A DNA stretch of 10,537 nt from JALZAA01 sp035316025 (GTDB taxonomy: Bacteria; Actinomycetota; Acidimicrobiia; IMCC26256; JACDBD01): the NCBI GenBank assembly GCA_035316025.1, contig DATFXL010000116.1, positions 1-10,537 on the forward strand. Direction: 5' to 3'. This document shows, in pieces, positions 1 through 5,785 of the stretch. Under the pieces are notes generated by a model that saw only the letters and a list, made by a program, of their open reading frames with translations, ran no database searches and was not told the DNA's origin. Each line of letters starts with the position of its first letter. Positions within the stretch are counted from its first letter, which is position 1. The position numbers and the translations under genes were made by a program.

Positions 1-345
1 ACGACGATCGTGCGCACGGCGACCCGCGACACGGTCGTGGAGGGCGTGGAGATTCCCGCCGGCGCGGTGGTGATCACCAACATGGGGTCGGCGAACCACG
101 ACGAGACGTACTGGGAGCGCTCGGAGGAGTTCGACATCCACCGCGAGCAGCGCCAGCACCTGGCGTTCGCGTTCGGGCCGCACATGTGCCTCGGCATGCA
201 CCTGGCGCGCATGGAGACGCGCGTGGCGCTCGAGCGCATCTTCGACCGCCTGCCCGATCTACGACTCGATCCCGCTGCCGACCCGCCGCACATCACCGGC
301 ATGACGTTCCGGGCCCCGCCCGCGTTGCCGGTGCTCTTCGGCTGA
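1..345 (+). CDS. Cytochrome P450, C-terminal part (5' end outside window)
   Basis: This is the last 114 codons of a cytochrome P450, a heme-thiolate monooxygenase that inserts one oxygen atom from O2 into an organic substrate using electrons from a ferredoxin. The frame is open from base 1 and ends at TGA 343-345. The heme-binding loop reads FAFGPHMCLG, matching FxxGxxxCxG, with the axial cysteine codon at 187-189; the usual Gly after the Phe is Ala. The following helix (MHLARMETRVALE) is the conserved L helix. Upstream, the segment from GVEIPAGAVVI to the YWERSEEFDIHR stretch is the usual meander region of soluble bacterial class I P450s. The ExxR motif and I helix lie outside the window, so subfamily and substrate cannot be assigned. 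The next gene starts 15 bp downstream on the same strand, so the two are probably co-transcribed. Family assignment is very secure. Confidence 0.96.
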   Translation, partial: TTIVRTATRDTVVEGVEIPAGAVVITNMGSANHDETYWERSEEFDIHREQRQHLAFAFGPHMCLGMHLARMETRVALERIFDRLPDLRLDPAADPPHITGMTFRAPPALPVLFG

Positions 346-360
346 GAGAGAGGAGATCCC

Positions 361-1548
361 ATGCGGGCAGAAGACCTGATCCTCGTCAGCGTGGACGACC
401 ACGTCGTCGAGCCGCCGGATCTCTTCGAGGGGCACCTGCCCGAGAAGTGGATGGAGTTCGCGCCGAAGAACGTGCATCGAGACGGCATCGACGTCTGGGT
501 GTACGAGGACAGCGTGATCCCCAACATCGGGCTCAATGCGGTCGCCGGCCGTCCGCCCGAGGAGTACAACATCGAGCCCACGAGCTACGACATGATGCGC
601 ACGGGCTGTTACGACATCCACGAGCGCGTCAAGGACATGAACCGCAACGGCGTGCTCGGCTCGATGTGCTTCCCGTCCTTCGTGCAGTTCTGCGGACAGC
701 TGTTCTCGCGGTCGAAGGACCTCGACATGGGTCTCAACCTGCTCCGGGCCTACAACGACTGGCACATCGACGAGTGGTGCGGGACGTACCCCGGCCGCTT
801 CATCCCGCTGTCGATCCCCCCGATCTGGGACCCGCAGCTCATGGCGGACGAGGTCCGGCGCGTCGCCAAGAAGGGCTGTCACGCGGTCACGTTCTCCGAG
901 AACCCGTACAAGCTCGGCTGGCCGCACATCTTCGGCGACCACTGGGACCCGTTCTTCGCCGCCTGCGAGGACGAGGGCACGATCATCTGCCTGCATATCG
1001 GCTCGTCGTCGACGCAGATCGAGATCGCGCCCGGCGCGCCGATCGACATCATGATCACGCTCACGCCGTTGAACACGATGCAGGCGGCGACGGACCTGCT
1101 CTGGTCGCAGGTGCTGCGCAAGTTCCCGCGCCTGAAGTTCGCACTCTCCGAGGGCGGCACGGGCTGGCTCCCCTACTGGCTCGAGCGCGTCGACTACGTT
1201 TACCAACAGCACCGCTTCTGGACGAACCAGGACTTCCGGGACCAGCTGCCGAGCCAGGTGGCGCGCGACCATTTCACGTTCTGCTTCATCAGCGATCGCG
1301 CCGGCGTCGACGAGCGCGACGCGATCGGCGTGGACAACATGACGTGGGAGTGCGACTACCCGCACTCCGACTCGTCGTGGCCGAACTCGCCCGAGTCCGT
1401 GGCCAAGCAGCTCGACGCGGTGGCCAACGACGTCGTCGACAAGATCACCCACGAGAACGCCATGCGGATCTTCCGGTACGACCCGTTCAGCCACCGGCCG
1501 AAGGAGCAGTCTCGCGCTGGCGCGCTGCGAGCCGAGACGACCGACTGA
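361..1548 (+). CDS. Amidohydrolase family 2 (ACMSD-like TIM-barrel) metal-dependent hydrolase/decarboxylase
   Basis: This 395-aa protein belongs to the amidohydrolase-2 family, which includes ACMSD and gamma-resorcylate decarboxylases: metal-dependent TIM barrels that hydrolyse or decarboxylate carbonyl and aromatic substrates. After strand 1 it reads SVDDHVVEPPDLF (residues 10-22), so the usual HxH metal pair is DxH (D12, H14). Other likely ligands or catalytic residues are H212 in CLHIGSS and D332 in ECDYPHSDSSW, the family's C-terminal Asp motif; H335 and D337 follow. The length is normal for the long actinobacterial subgroup. The ATG is preceded by AGGAGA about 6 nt upstream, which fixes the start. 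It sits 15 bp after a P450 gene, suggesting a shared catabolic pathway for a hydrophobic or aromatic compound; this is inference, and the substrate is unknown. It converges with the small Cys-rich gene, with only 4 bp between stop codons. Confidence 0.9.
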   Translation: MRAEDLILVSVDDHVVEPPDLFEGHLPEKWMEFAPKNVHRDGIDVWVYEDSVIPNIGLNAVAGRPPEEYNIEPTSYDMMRTGCYDIHERVKDMNRNGVLGSMCFPSFVQFCGQLFSRSKDLDMGLNLLRAYNDWHIDEWCGTYPGRFIPLSIPPIWDPQLMADEVRRVAKKGCHAVTFSENPYKLGWPHIFGDHWDPFFAACEDEGTIICLHIGSSSTQIEIAPGAPIDIMITLTPLNTMQAATDLLWSQVLRKFPRLKFALSEGGTGWLPYWLERVDYVYQQHRFWTNQDFRDQLPSQVARDHFTFCFISDRAGVDERDAIGVDNMTWECDYPHSDSSWPNSPESVAKQLDAVANDVVDKITHENAMRIFRYDPFSHRPKEQSRAGALRAETTD

Positions 1549-1552
1549 CCCG

Positions 1553-1744
1553 TCAGCTCGCCCGCGCCCGCCGGTGCCGGAGCTCGGGGACGAGCCCGGC
1601 GTCGGCGAGCATGCGCACCGCCCGCTCCTCCTCGACGTCGATCACGATCGCCTCGCCCGGGCGGCGATCGACGATGAACCGGACGACACAGTCGTCACAC
1701 GCATCCGAGTGCTGCATCACGCAGTTGTCGCAGTCGATCTCCAT
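1553..1744 (-). CDS. Small four-cysteine protein of unknown function
   Basis: This 63-aa protein begins MEIDCDNCVMQHSDACDDCV and carries two CxxC pairs (C5/C8 and C16/C19), spaced to bind one zinc or an Fe-S cluster. A short acidic region follows and then a helical tail, ERAVRMLADAGLVPELR, at 41-56. It resembles a family of short actinobacterial conserved hypothetical proteins that I recognise by pattern but cannot assign a function. The frame stays open upstream to 1870, but the extra residues are Arg/Pro-rich and overlap promoter-like sequence, so the ATG at 1742-1744 is preferred. No Shine-Dalgarno sequence is visible; a -10-like hexamer ends 6 nt before the ATG, suggesting a leaderless mRNA. 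The gene converges on the amidohydrolase. A metal-dependent regulatory or chaperone role is possible but only a guess. Confidence 0.72.
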   Translation of the reverse strand: MEIDCDNCVMQHSDACDDCVVRFIVDRRPGEAIVIDVEEERAVRMLADAGLVPELRHRRARAS

Positions 1745-1779
1745 CGCATGAGGATCGCATCCGGGTGTGACAGCTACGG
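1745..1779 (-). promoter_or_regulatory. Promoter-like block, GTCACAC type, upstream of the Cys-rich gene
   Basis: Reading the minus strand, CTGTCACAC (1765-1773) is followed by 8 nt, the -10-like hexamer GATCCT (1751-1756), 6 nt, and the ATG. GTAGC lies just 5' of the first element. The same arrangement with identical spacing occurs before the dehydrogenase at 2716. The hexamer matches only the A and final T of TANNNT, so activity is inferred from the shared layout rather than from a strong consensus. Confidence 0.5.
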
Positions 1780-1809
1780 TCTGGACAGGGGCGAACGGGG
1801 AGGTCGTGC

Positions 1810-1950
1810 ACCCACGAGGCGATCGTCGAGAAGGTCGGGGAGGTGCTCTACGTGAACCCGGGGAGCCCATCCCTCGCCGAGCGGACCAGCGTGGCCATCC
1901 TGGACCTGAGCGGGCGCGTGCCCGACGCGACCGTGATCCCGATCGAGTAG
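1810..1950 (+). pseudogene. Remnant: C-terminal end of a YfcE/MJ0936-type metallophosphoesterase
   Basis: The frame is open from 1771 to TAG 1948-1950. From 1810 it encodes THEAIVEKVGEVLYVNPGSP, then SLAERTSVAILDLSGRV, ending PDATVIPIE. This is the typical end of YfcE-type phosphodiesterases: the GHTH metal motif, a short strand, VNPGSP, then a final strand pair. The motif is degraded to SCTH, and nothing in the 5' direction resembles the N-terminal metal-binding domain. Immediately upstream, another frame (from 1767) reads GANGEVVH, which could be the residues before GHTH with an indel between, but that is uncertain. No start codon or RBS precedes the fragment, and the Cys-rich gene's promoter lies within 40 bp. 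The likeliest reading is a relic of a gene lost by deletion. It ends one base before the dehydrogenase stop on the other strand. Confidence 0.6.
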
Positions 1951-1951
1951 G

Positions 1952-2716
1952 TCAGCTCCAGTCCGGGACGGGCAGGAGCGACCGGGGGGCGCCGCACCAG
2001 CAGGCCATGACCCGGCCCGCGAGCAGATCGTCTTGGATCAGCTCGACGGCGGCGTCCGCGATCTCCTCCGGGGCCAGGATCCCGTCGGGTACGACGGCCG
2101 TCTCCTCCTCGGGCGTCATCCGAGCGCGGCTGCGCCGCGACATGGGGGTGTCGACCCAGTCGGGACAGATGCAGTTCACGCGGACGCCGACGGTCTCGCC
2201 GAGCGGCCCCAGCGCGGCGGTGAACCGGACGACCCCCGCCTTCGTGGCCGCGTATTCCGGCGCCGGGTGAGGCCCGAGCCCCACCCCGGCGAGCGACGCG
2301 ACGTTGACGATCGCACCCCCGTCACGCGCGCCCATCGCCCGGATCGCGTGGTACGTGCCGAGCATCGGGCCGCGGAGGTTCACGTCGATCACGCGCATCC
2401 ACGCGTCGGGCTCGGCGTCGGGGAACGCCGGATTCACGACGATGCCGGCATTGTTGACCAGGATGTCGAGACCGCCGAACGTGGTGATCGCGAAGTCGAC
2501 CATCGCCCGAACCTCGGCTTCTCGGGCCACGTCCGCGTGGACGAAGCCGGCCCGCCCGCCTTCGGCCTCGATCTCCGCCACCGTCTCGGCGCCGGGGCGG
2601 TCGTCGACGTCGGCGGCGCCGACGGCCGCTCCCTCCCGGGCCAAGCGCAGCGCGATCGCCCGGCCGATCCCGGCGCCGGCTCCGGTCACGATCGCGACTC
2701 GCCCCCCGATGTCCAC
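1952..2716 (-). CDS. Short-chain dehydrogenase/reductase (classical SDR, probably NAD-dependent)
   Basis: This 254-aa classical SDR is a soluble Rossmann-fold oxidoreductase that interconverts an alcohol and a ketone. The cofactor loop is TGAGAGIG (11-18), and Asp36 at the end of strand 2 favours NAD(H) over NADP(H). NNAG is at 88-91 and the catalytic set is N113, S141, Y155 and K159 (YAATK). Length and motif order are standard. It starts with GTG at 2714-2716. No Shine-Dalgarno is visible; CATACT ends 6 nt upstream, consistent with a leaderless transcript. It lies 29 bp downstream of the NYN-domain gene on the same strand, so read-through is possible, but it seems to have its own promoter. 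The C-terminal segment is rich in W, C and P (ACWCGAPRSLLPVPDW) and is probably the substrate-pocket part. The substrate cannot be read from sequence. Confidence 0.93.
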   Translation of the reverse strand: MDIGGRVAIVTGAGAGIGRAIALRLAREGAAVGAADVDDRPGAETVAEIEAEGGRAGFVHADVAREAEVRAMVDFAITTFGGLDILVNNAGIVVNPAFPDAEPDAWMRVIDVNLRGPMLGTYHAIRAMGARDGGAIVNVASLAGVGLGPHPAPEYAATKAGVVRFTAALGPLGETVGVRVNCICPDWVDTPMSRRSRARMTPEEETAVVPDGILAPEEIADAAVELIQDDLLAGRVMACWCGAPRSLLPVPDWS

Positions 2717-2752
2717 ACCGGGAGTATGGCGGCGGGGTGTGACGGCTACCGG
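2717..2752 (-). promoter_or_regulatory. Promoter-like block, GTCACAC type, upstream of the SDR gene
   Basis: On the minus strand CCGTCACAC (2737-2745) is followed by 8 nt, CATACT (2723-2728, fitting the A and T of TANNNT), 6 nt, and the GTG start. GTAGC precedes it, as at 1774-1778. The block overlaps the last codons and stop of the NYN gene. The spacing from element to hexamer to start codon equals that at 1745-1779. Confidence 0.52.
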
Positions 2753-4182
2753 CGCAGAGCCCTGAGCAGCGTCTTCGACGAGACCACTCGGGCGCCCGTC
2801 TTCCGTGCCTGTTCGCCGACCCAGGCGTCGGACGACGCCACGACCACCGGCACGTCGACGGGGAGATCCGAGGCCTGCCGCACGACGACCACGTCGGCCT
2901 CCTCCCCCTCGGGCGAGAACACGACACGCACGCCCGGCCGACGCGGCGGGAGGACGCTCCCCACGTCGGCGCCGTCGAACACGAGGACGATCCGCGCACG
3001 CGTCCGCAACTGGAGCTCGGACAGCGCGTTCAAGAGCCGATCACGTTGCTGCGCGGGTGGCACGTCCCCCCACGCCAGCATCGAGACGTTGTAGCCGTCG
3101 ACGATGAGCACGGCGCGGGGCGTGCGCAGCATCGCGTCCAGCGCGTCGGGGTCGTCCTCCACCATCCCCGGCGGGACCCGGGGCTGGGCGCGACGACGCG
3201 GACGCTCGGCCGCGGCTTCGTCCGGTTCCGACTGCTGCTCCCGTTCGCTCGCCGACGCCGTCGTTTCCGGTCCCACGACCCGACGCGCTTGGTCGGCCAC
3301 GCCGCTCAGGCCGGTCGCGAGCCTCTGCGCGATGTCGGCGGCGTCGATGAGCGCGCCGAGGTCCTCTCGCCGCAGGACGGGCAAGCCCGCCTCTGCGTCC
3401 GAGGCCCGCGCCTTCGCCTCCGCGTCCTTGGCCGCCCGCCGCAGGTCGCGCGCCTCCTCGTCCAGCTTGCGGGCTCGGGCCGCCTCGCGCTCGAGACGCC
3501 CATCCGCCGCTTCGGCGGCGGCGCGGGCCTGGACGACCTCGTGGCGGACGTCGTCGAGCTGCCGGTCGGCGGCCGCCACCCTCTGATTGGCGGCGGCCTC
3601 GCGATCACGCCGTGCCTGCCGTTCGTCCCGCAGCTGACGTTCGATGACCTCCGCCTTCTGCTCGGCGGCGACGCGCGCAGCTTCGGCGCGACGGCGTGAC
3701 TCGGCCATGCCGGCGATCTGCGACTCGCGTTCGCGGTCGTCGTCCCCCAATTGCTGCTCGAGCCGTTGGCGGTCGAACACCGCGCACACGACGCCGAGCC
3801 CGAACTCCCACGCCGGGGGCCGGGCCGCGTACAGCGCCGATGCCAGAAGCGGCAAGGCTGCGCGCTCGGCGGCGTCGCCGACGACGTCGACGGCGTCCCC
3901 GGGATCCCAAGCTTCGAGCACCTCCGAAACGTCGAGGCGGGACGTGAACCGCTCGACGGCGCGTTCCCGAAAATCGCCTTCGTTCTCGATCGCCCGCATG
4001 AGTTGCTGGCGCGCAGCACCGCGAGCCAGGCCGCGACGGTCGAACTCGGCGACGGGCCGCAAGATCGGCGGAACCTCGATCGGATCGAGCGCGCGCAGCA
4101 TCTCGCCCGCGGCGTCGAGCAACGGGACGAGCAATGGCTCGGGCACCGGCGGAAGCGACGCCTGGCGGGGCGGGCTCGACAT
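2746..4182 (-). CDS. Coiled-coil protein with C-terminal NYN (YacP-like) ribonuclease domain
   Basis: This 478-aa protein has a helical N-terminal region (about 1-135), a long charged Arg/Glu/Ala-rich coiled coil (about 137-265), a linker rich in Pro, Arg and Glu (about 305-350), and a NYN domain (about 355-478). The NYN part starts VLIVDGYNVSMLAWGD and contains the acidic residues expected of this PIN-like fold: D362, D403 (VFDG), E428/D430 (EEAD) and D452 (SSD). Bacterial YacP/Rae1 proteins are ribosome-associated mRNA endonucleases. By analogy this is probably a metal-dependent RNase, with the coiled coil giving dimerisation or ribosome contact (inference). The ATG at 4180-4182 was chosen; an in-frame GTG at 4198-4200 would add six residues, and neither has a strong RBS. 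The frame extends to 4566, but that part is antisense to yjbQ. The gene is divergent from yjbQ. Confidence 0.88.
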   Translation of the reverse strand: MSSPPRQASLPPVPEPLLVPLLDAAGEMLRALDPIEVPPILRPVAEFDRRGLARGAARQQLMRAIENEGDFRERAVERFTSRLDVSEVLEAWDPGDAVDVVGDAAERAALPLLASALYAARPPAWEFGLGVVCAVFDRQRLEQQLGDDDRERESQIAGMAESRRRAEAARVAAEQKAEVIERQLRDERQARRDREAAANQRVAAADRQLDDVRHEVVQARAAAEAADGRLEREAARARKLDEEARDLRRAAKDAEAKARASDAEAGLPVLRREDLGALIDAADIAQRLATGLSGVADQARRVVGPETTASASEREQQSEPDEAAAERPRRRAQPRVPPGMVEDDPDALDAMLRTPRAVLIVDGYNVSMLAWGDVPPAQQRDRLLNALSELQLRTRARIVLVFDGADVGSVLPPRRPGVRVVFSPEGEEADVVVVRQASDLPVDVPVVVASSDAWVGEQARKTGARVVSSKTLLRALRR

Positions 4183-4236
4183 CCGCTCGCCGGCGCTCAC
4201 CGCGACCGCCGAAGTGATCGCCCAGAGGTCGACCCG

Positions 4237-4242
4237 TAGACT
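4237..4242 (+). promoter_or_regulatory. Candidate -10 element for the YjbQ-family gene
   Basis: TAGACT fits the actinobacterial -10 consensus TANNNT. GTGATC at 4214-4219, 17 bp upstream, is a weak -35 match (3 of 6). Transcription would begin near 4249, giving a leader of about 45 nt that contains the RBS AAGGAG (4284-4289). No equally good element for the divergent NYN gene was found in this 111-bp region. Confidence 0.4.
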
Positions 4243-4293
4243 GACTCGGCAGAGGCGGGTGGCCGGCAGCGGCGCCGGCAGCGAAGGAGCGGC

Positions 4294-4713
4294 ATGCAGG
4301 CACGGTACGAGGAACTCACCCTCGACACGCAAGGCGACGGCGACATGCTCGACGTCACCGCCTACGCACAGAAGGCCATCGACAACGCCGGCTTCTCCGA
4401 CGGGCTCTGCACCGTGTTCGTCGCCCACTCGACCTGCGGCATGACGACGATCGAGCACGAGCCCGGCTGCAGCGCCGACCTGAACAGCGTCCTCGAAAGC
4501 GTCGCTCCCCAAGGTCGCCCCTGGGAGCACAACGCCCGCAACGCCGACACCAACGGCCACAGCCACGTGCGTGCCGCCCTGGTGGGACCGTCGGTCACGA
4601 TCCCGTTCCGGGCCGGCGAGCTACAGGTCGGCGTCTGGCAGAAGGTCGTCTGCGTCGACTTCGACGACCGGCCGCGCAGCCGCAAGGTGGTCGTCCAGCT
4701 ACTCGGCGAGTAG
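4294..4713 (+). CDS. YjbQ family protein (UPF0047; secondary thiamine-phosphate synthase-like)
   Basis: This 139-aa protein has the full length of the YjbQ/UPF0047 family, small soluble trimeric proteins; E. coli YjbQ has weak thiamine-phosphate synthase activity, but the physiological role is unsettled. Visible family features are VAHSTCGMTTIEHEPG (43-58, where HTTAGLTINEN is usual), NADTNGHSHVRAALVGPSV (83-101, with H89 and H91), GVWQKVVCVDFDDRPR (113-128) and the final strand RKVVVQLL. The INEN part is replaced by IEHE, so this is a divergent branch; the clustered histidines suggest a metal site. AAGGAG (4284-4289) lies 4 nt before the ATG and fixes the start. It is divergent from the NYN nuclease gene and converges on the zinc-ribbon gene, with 16 bp between stops. 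No thiamine genes are nearby. Confidence 0.9.
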   Translation: MQARYEELTLDTQGDGDMLDVTAYAQKAIDNAGFSDGLCTVFVAHSTCGMTTIEHEPGCSADLNSVLESVAPQGRPWEHNARNADTNGHSHVRAALVGPSVTIPFRAGELQVGVWQKVVCVDFDDRPRSRKVVVQLLGE

Positions 4714-4729
4714 CGACACCCTTCGGCGC

Positions 4730-4981
4730 TCACGCCGGCTCGGCTGGGGCCACGGCACCGGCATCCTGTGACGGCGACTCGTCGAGCTCCTCGATGGCGT
4801 CGCCGCTGCCGCCGCACCACCGGCAGGTCACACGCTCGACGGTCTCCTCGAGCAGCTGCTCCTCTTCGACGGTCAGCTCGCCGCCCACGCTGTAGTGGTG
4901 GAAGGCGCTCGTCCGGCGGGTCGTGAGCACATCGAAGCGGGTGAGATTCCCGCATCCACCGCAGCGGTAGCGAGCCGCCAT
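4730..4981 (-). CDS. Small zinc-ribbon protein of unknown function
   Basis: This 83-aa protein starts MAARYRCGGCGNLTRFDV and has two CxxC knuckles, C7/C10 and C53/C56 (CRWCG), separated by a region with HHYSVGGEL and an acidic helix (EEEQLLEETVERV). That is a treble-cleft or zinc-ribbon arrangement binding one Zn. The tail after residue 60 is acidic and Pro/Ala-rich, probably disordered. The function is unknown; such proteins often bind nucleic acid or act as protein adaptors. The ATG at 4979-4981 was chosen because a purine-rich RBS ends 5 nt upstream; an in-frame GTG at 4985-4987 would overlap that RBS. It is 93 bp downstream of the zinc-ribbon/membrane gene on the same strand, so co-transcription is possible but not certain. 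Confidence 0.78.
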   Translation of the reverse strand: MAARYRCGGCGNLTRFDVLTTRRTSAFHHYSVGGELTVEEEQLLEETVERVTCRWCGGSGDAIEELDESPSQDAGAVAPAEPA

Positions 4982-4986
4982 CGACA

Positions 4987-4995
4987 CCTCCCCCC
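4987..4995 (-). promoter_or_regulatory. Strong RBS deciding the start of the 83-aa zinc-ribbon protein
   Basis: The minus strand reads a G-run ending GGAGG, then a 5-nt spacer, then ATG. The alternative GTG (4985-4987) begins within the AGG of this RBS, so the ATG is the better start. Confidence 0.6.
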
Positions 4996-5074
4996 ACGTC
5001 TGTCGTCGGACTCGGCCCGAGCCTCGCCGGCCGCCGGCGCCGCTCGTGCCGCGGAGTGTACGGCGTCCTCGGGC

Positions 5075-5782
5075 CTAGGGAACCGCCCGGCGCGCCGCGG
5101 CGCGCCTGGAGTCCCGGGCGTCGCCGGTCGGGTCGGCGTCGCGGTCCGGACCACCGCCGCCGCCGGTGTTGAGCGGGTCGGAACCGCCGCGGCGCGACGG
5201 CTCCGACTCGGCAAGCTTCTCGGCGCGCCGCCGCGCCAGCGCCCGGCCGCCCTCGAGGAACAACGTCAGCAACAGCGTCGTGAACAGCGCCCAGACCGGC
5301 GCCACCGCGACGACGCGGATGTAGCGCGCCCATCCCTCCTGCGTGAACACGTCGACAAGCCGGTCACCACTCAACCAGCCGGAGGTGCGGGCGATCCACA
5401 GCGTGACGACCAACCCCAACACCATGGCGACGACCCATGCGACGACACGCAGCAGGCGTGACACGGCGTCCGGCGACGCCGACTCCGCTTTCGCGCTCGA
5501 CGGCGTCGGCCCGGGGCGACGTCTCGACCCGGGGGCGCGGGCCGCGGCAGATTCTGCCGCGAACGCGGCCGCCGCCGCTTGTTCGGGCAGGACAGAGGTG
5601 GCGTCAGCGCGAGGCGGGTCGGGCTGACGGACGTGCCGGGACGATTCCATCACCGACGGACGGAACTGGGCCGGAACCTTGAGCGGCTGACCGCAGTTCT
5701 CGCATTTGAACGTGGGCGCGTCCGGCAGCGTCGCCACCCGGTGCTTGCGCCCGCAGGACGGGCACTGGATGGCCTTCGACAT
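5075..5782 (-). CDS. Zinc-ribbon membrane protein (two predicted TM helices), unknown function
   Basis: This 235-aa protein opens with a compact zinc ribbon: CPSCG at C7/C10 and CENCG at C27/C30, resembling MJ0042-type zinc-finger domains. A low-complexity Ala/Pro/Arg-rich linker (about 45-105) follows, then two hydrophobic helices (about 112-131 and 156-177) and a charged Arg/Gly/Asp-rich C-terminal tail (about 180-235). The ribbon and tail are probably both cytoplasmic, with a short loop outside. The ATG at 5780-5782 lies 3 nt after the trpD stop, so expression is probably translationally coupled to trpD. I do not recognise a function; a membrane-tethered sensor or adaptor is a guess. The domain order is clear and the start is well supported by MSKAIQCPSC. 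Confidence 0.82.
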   Translation of the reverse strand: MSKAIQCPSCGRKHRVATLPDAPTFKCENCGQPLKVPAQFRPSVMESSRHVRQPDPPRADATSVLPEQAAAAAFAAESAAARAPGSRRRPGPTPSSAKAESASPDAVSRLLRVVAWVVAMVLGLVVTLWIARTSGWLSGDRLVDVFTQEGWARYIRVVAVAPVWALFTTLLLTLFLEGGRALARRRAEKLAESEPSRRGGSDPLNTGGGGGPDRDADPTGDARDSRRAAARRAVP

Positions 5783-5785
5783 ACC

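Noticed and set aside
259..1494. 411-codon open frame antisense to the amidohydrolase
   Set aside because: Its translation is His/Arg/Val-rich with no domain and mirrors the codon third-position GC bias of the real gene.
1545..1556. Perfect palindrome CTGACCCGTCAG at the convergent stop codons
   Set aside because: The stem is at most 5 bp with a loop of two bases, and it arises because both stops are TGA in similar context; it is too weak for a terminator.
1693..1701. Additional GTCACAC-type matches inside genes (also near 4827)
   Set aside because: They encode Cys/Val codons in the two small zinc-binding genes and lack a TANNNT-like hexamer 8 nt downstream.
2033..3094. 353-codon plus-strand frame across the SDR and NYN genes
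   Set aside because: It spans two clear minus-strand genes and has shadow composition rich in Arg, Asp and Gly.
4724..4737. Hairpin CGGCG-CTCA-CGCCG between the convergent YjbQ and zinc-ribbon genes
   Set aside because: Five GC pairs without a U-tract on either side, with the zinc-ribbon stop in the loop; such stems are frequent by chance at this GC content, so it is not called a terminator.
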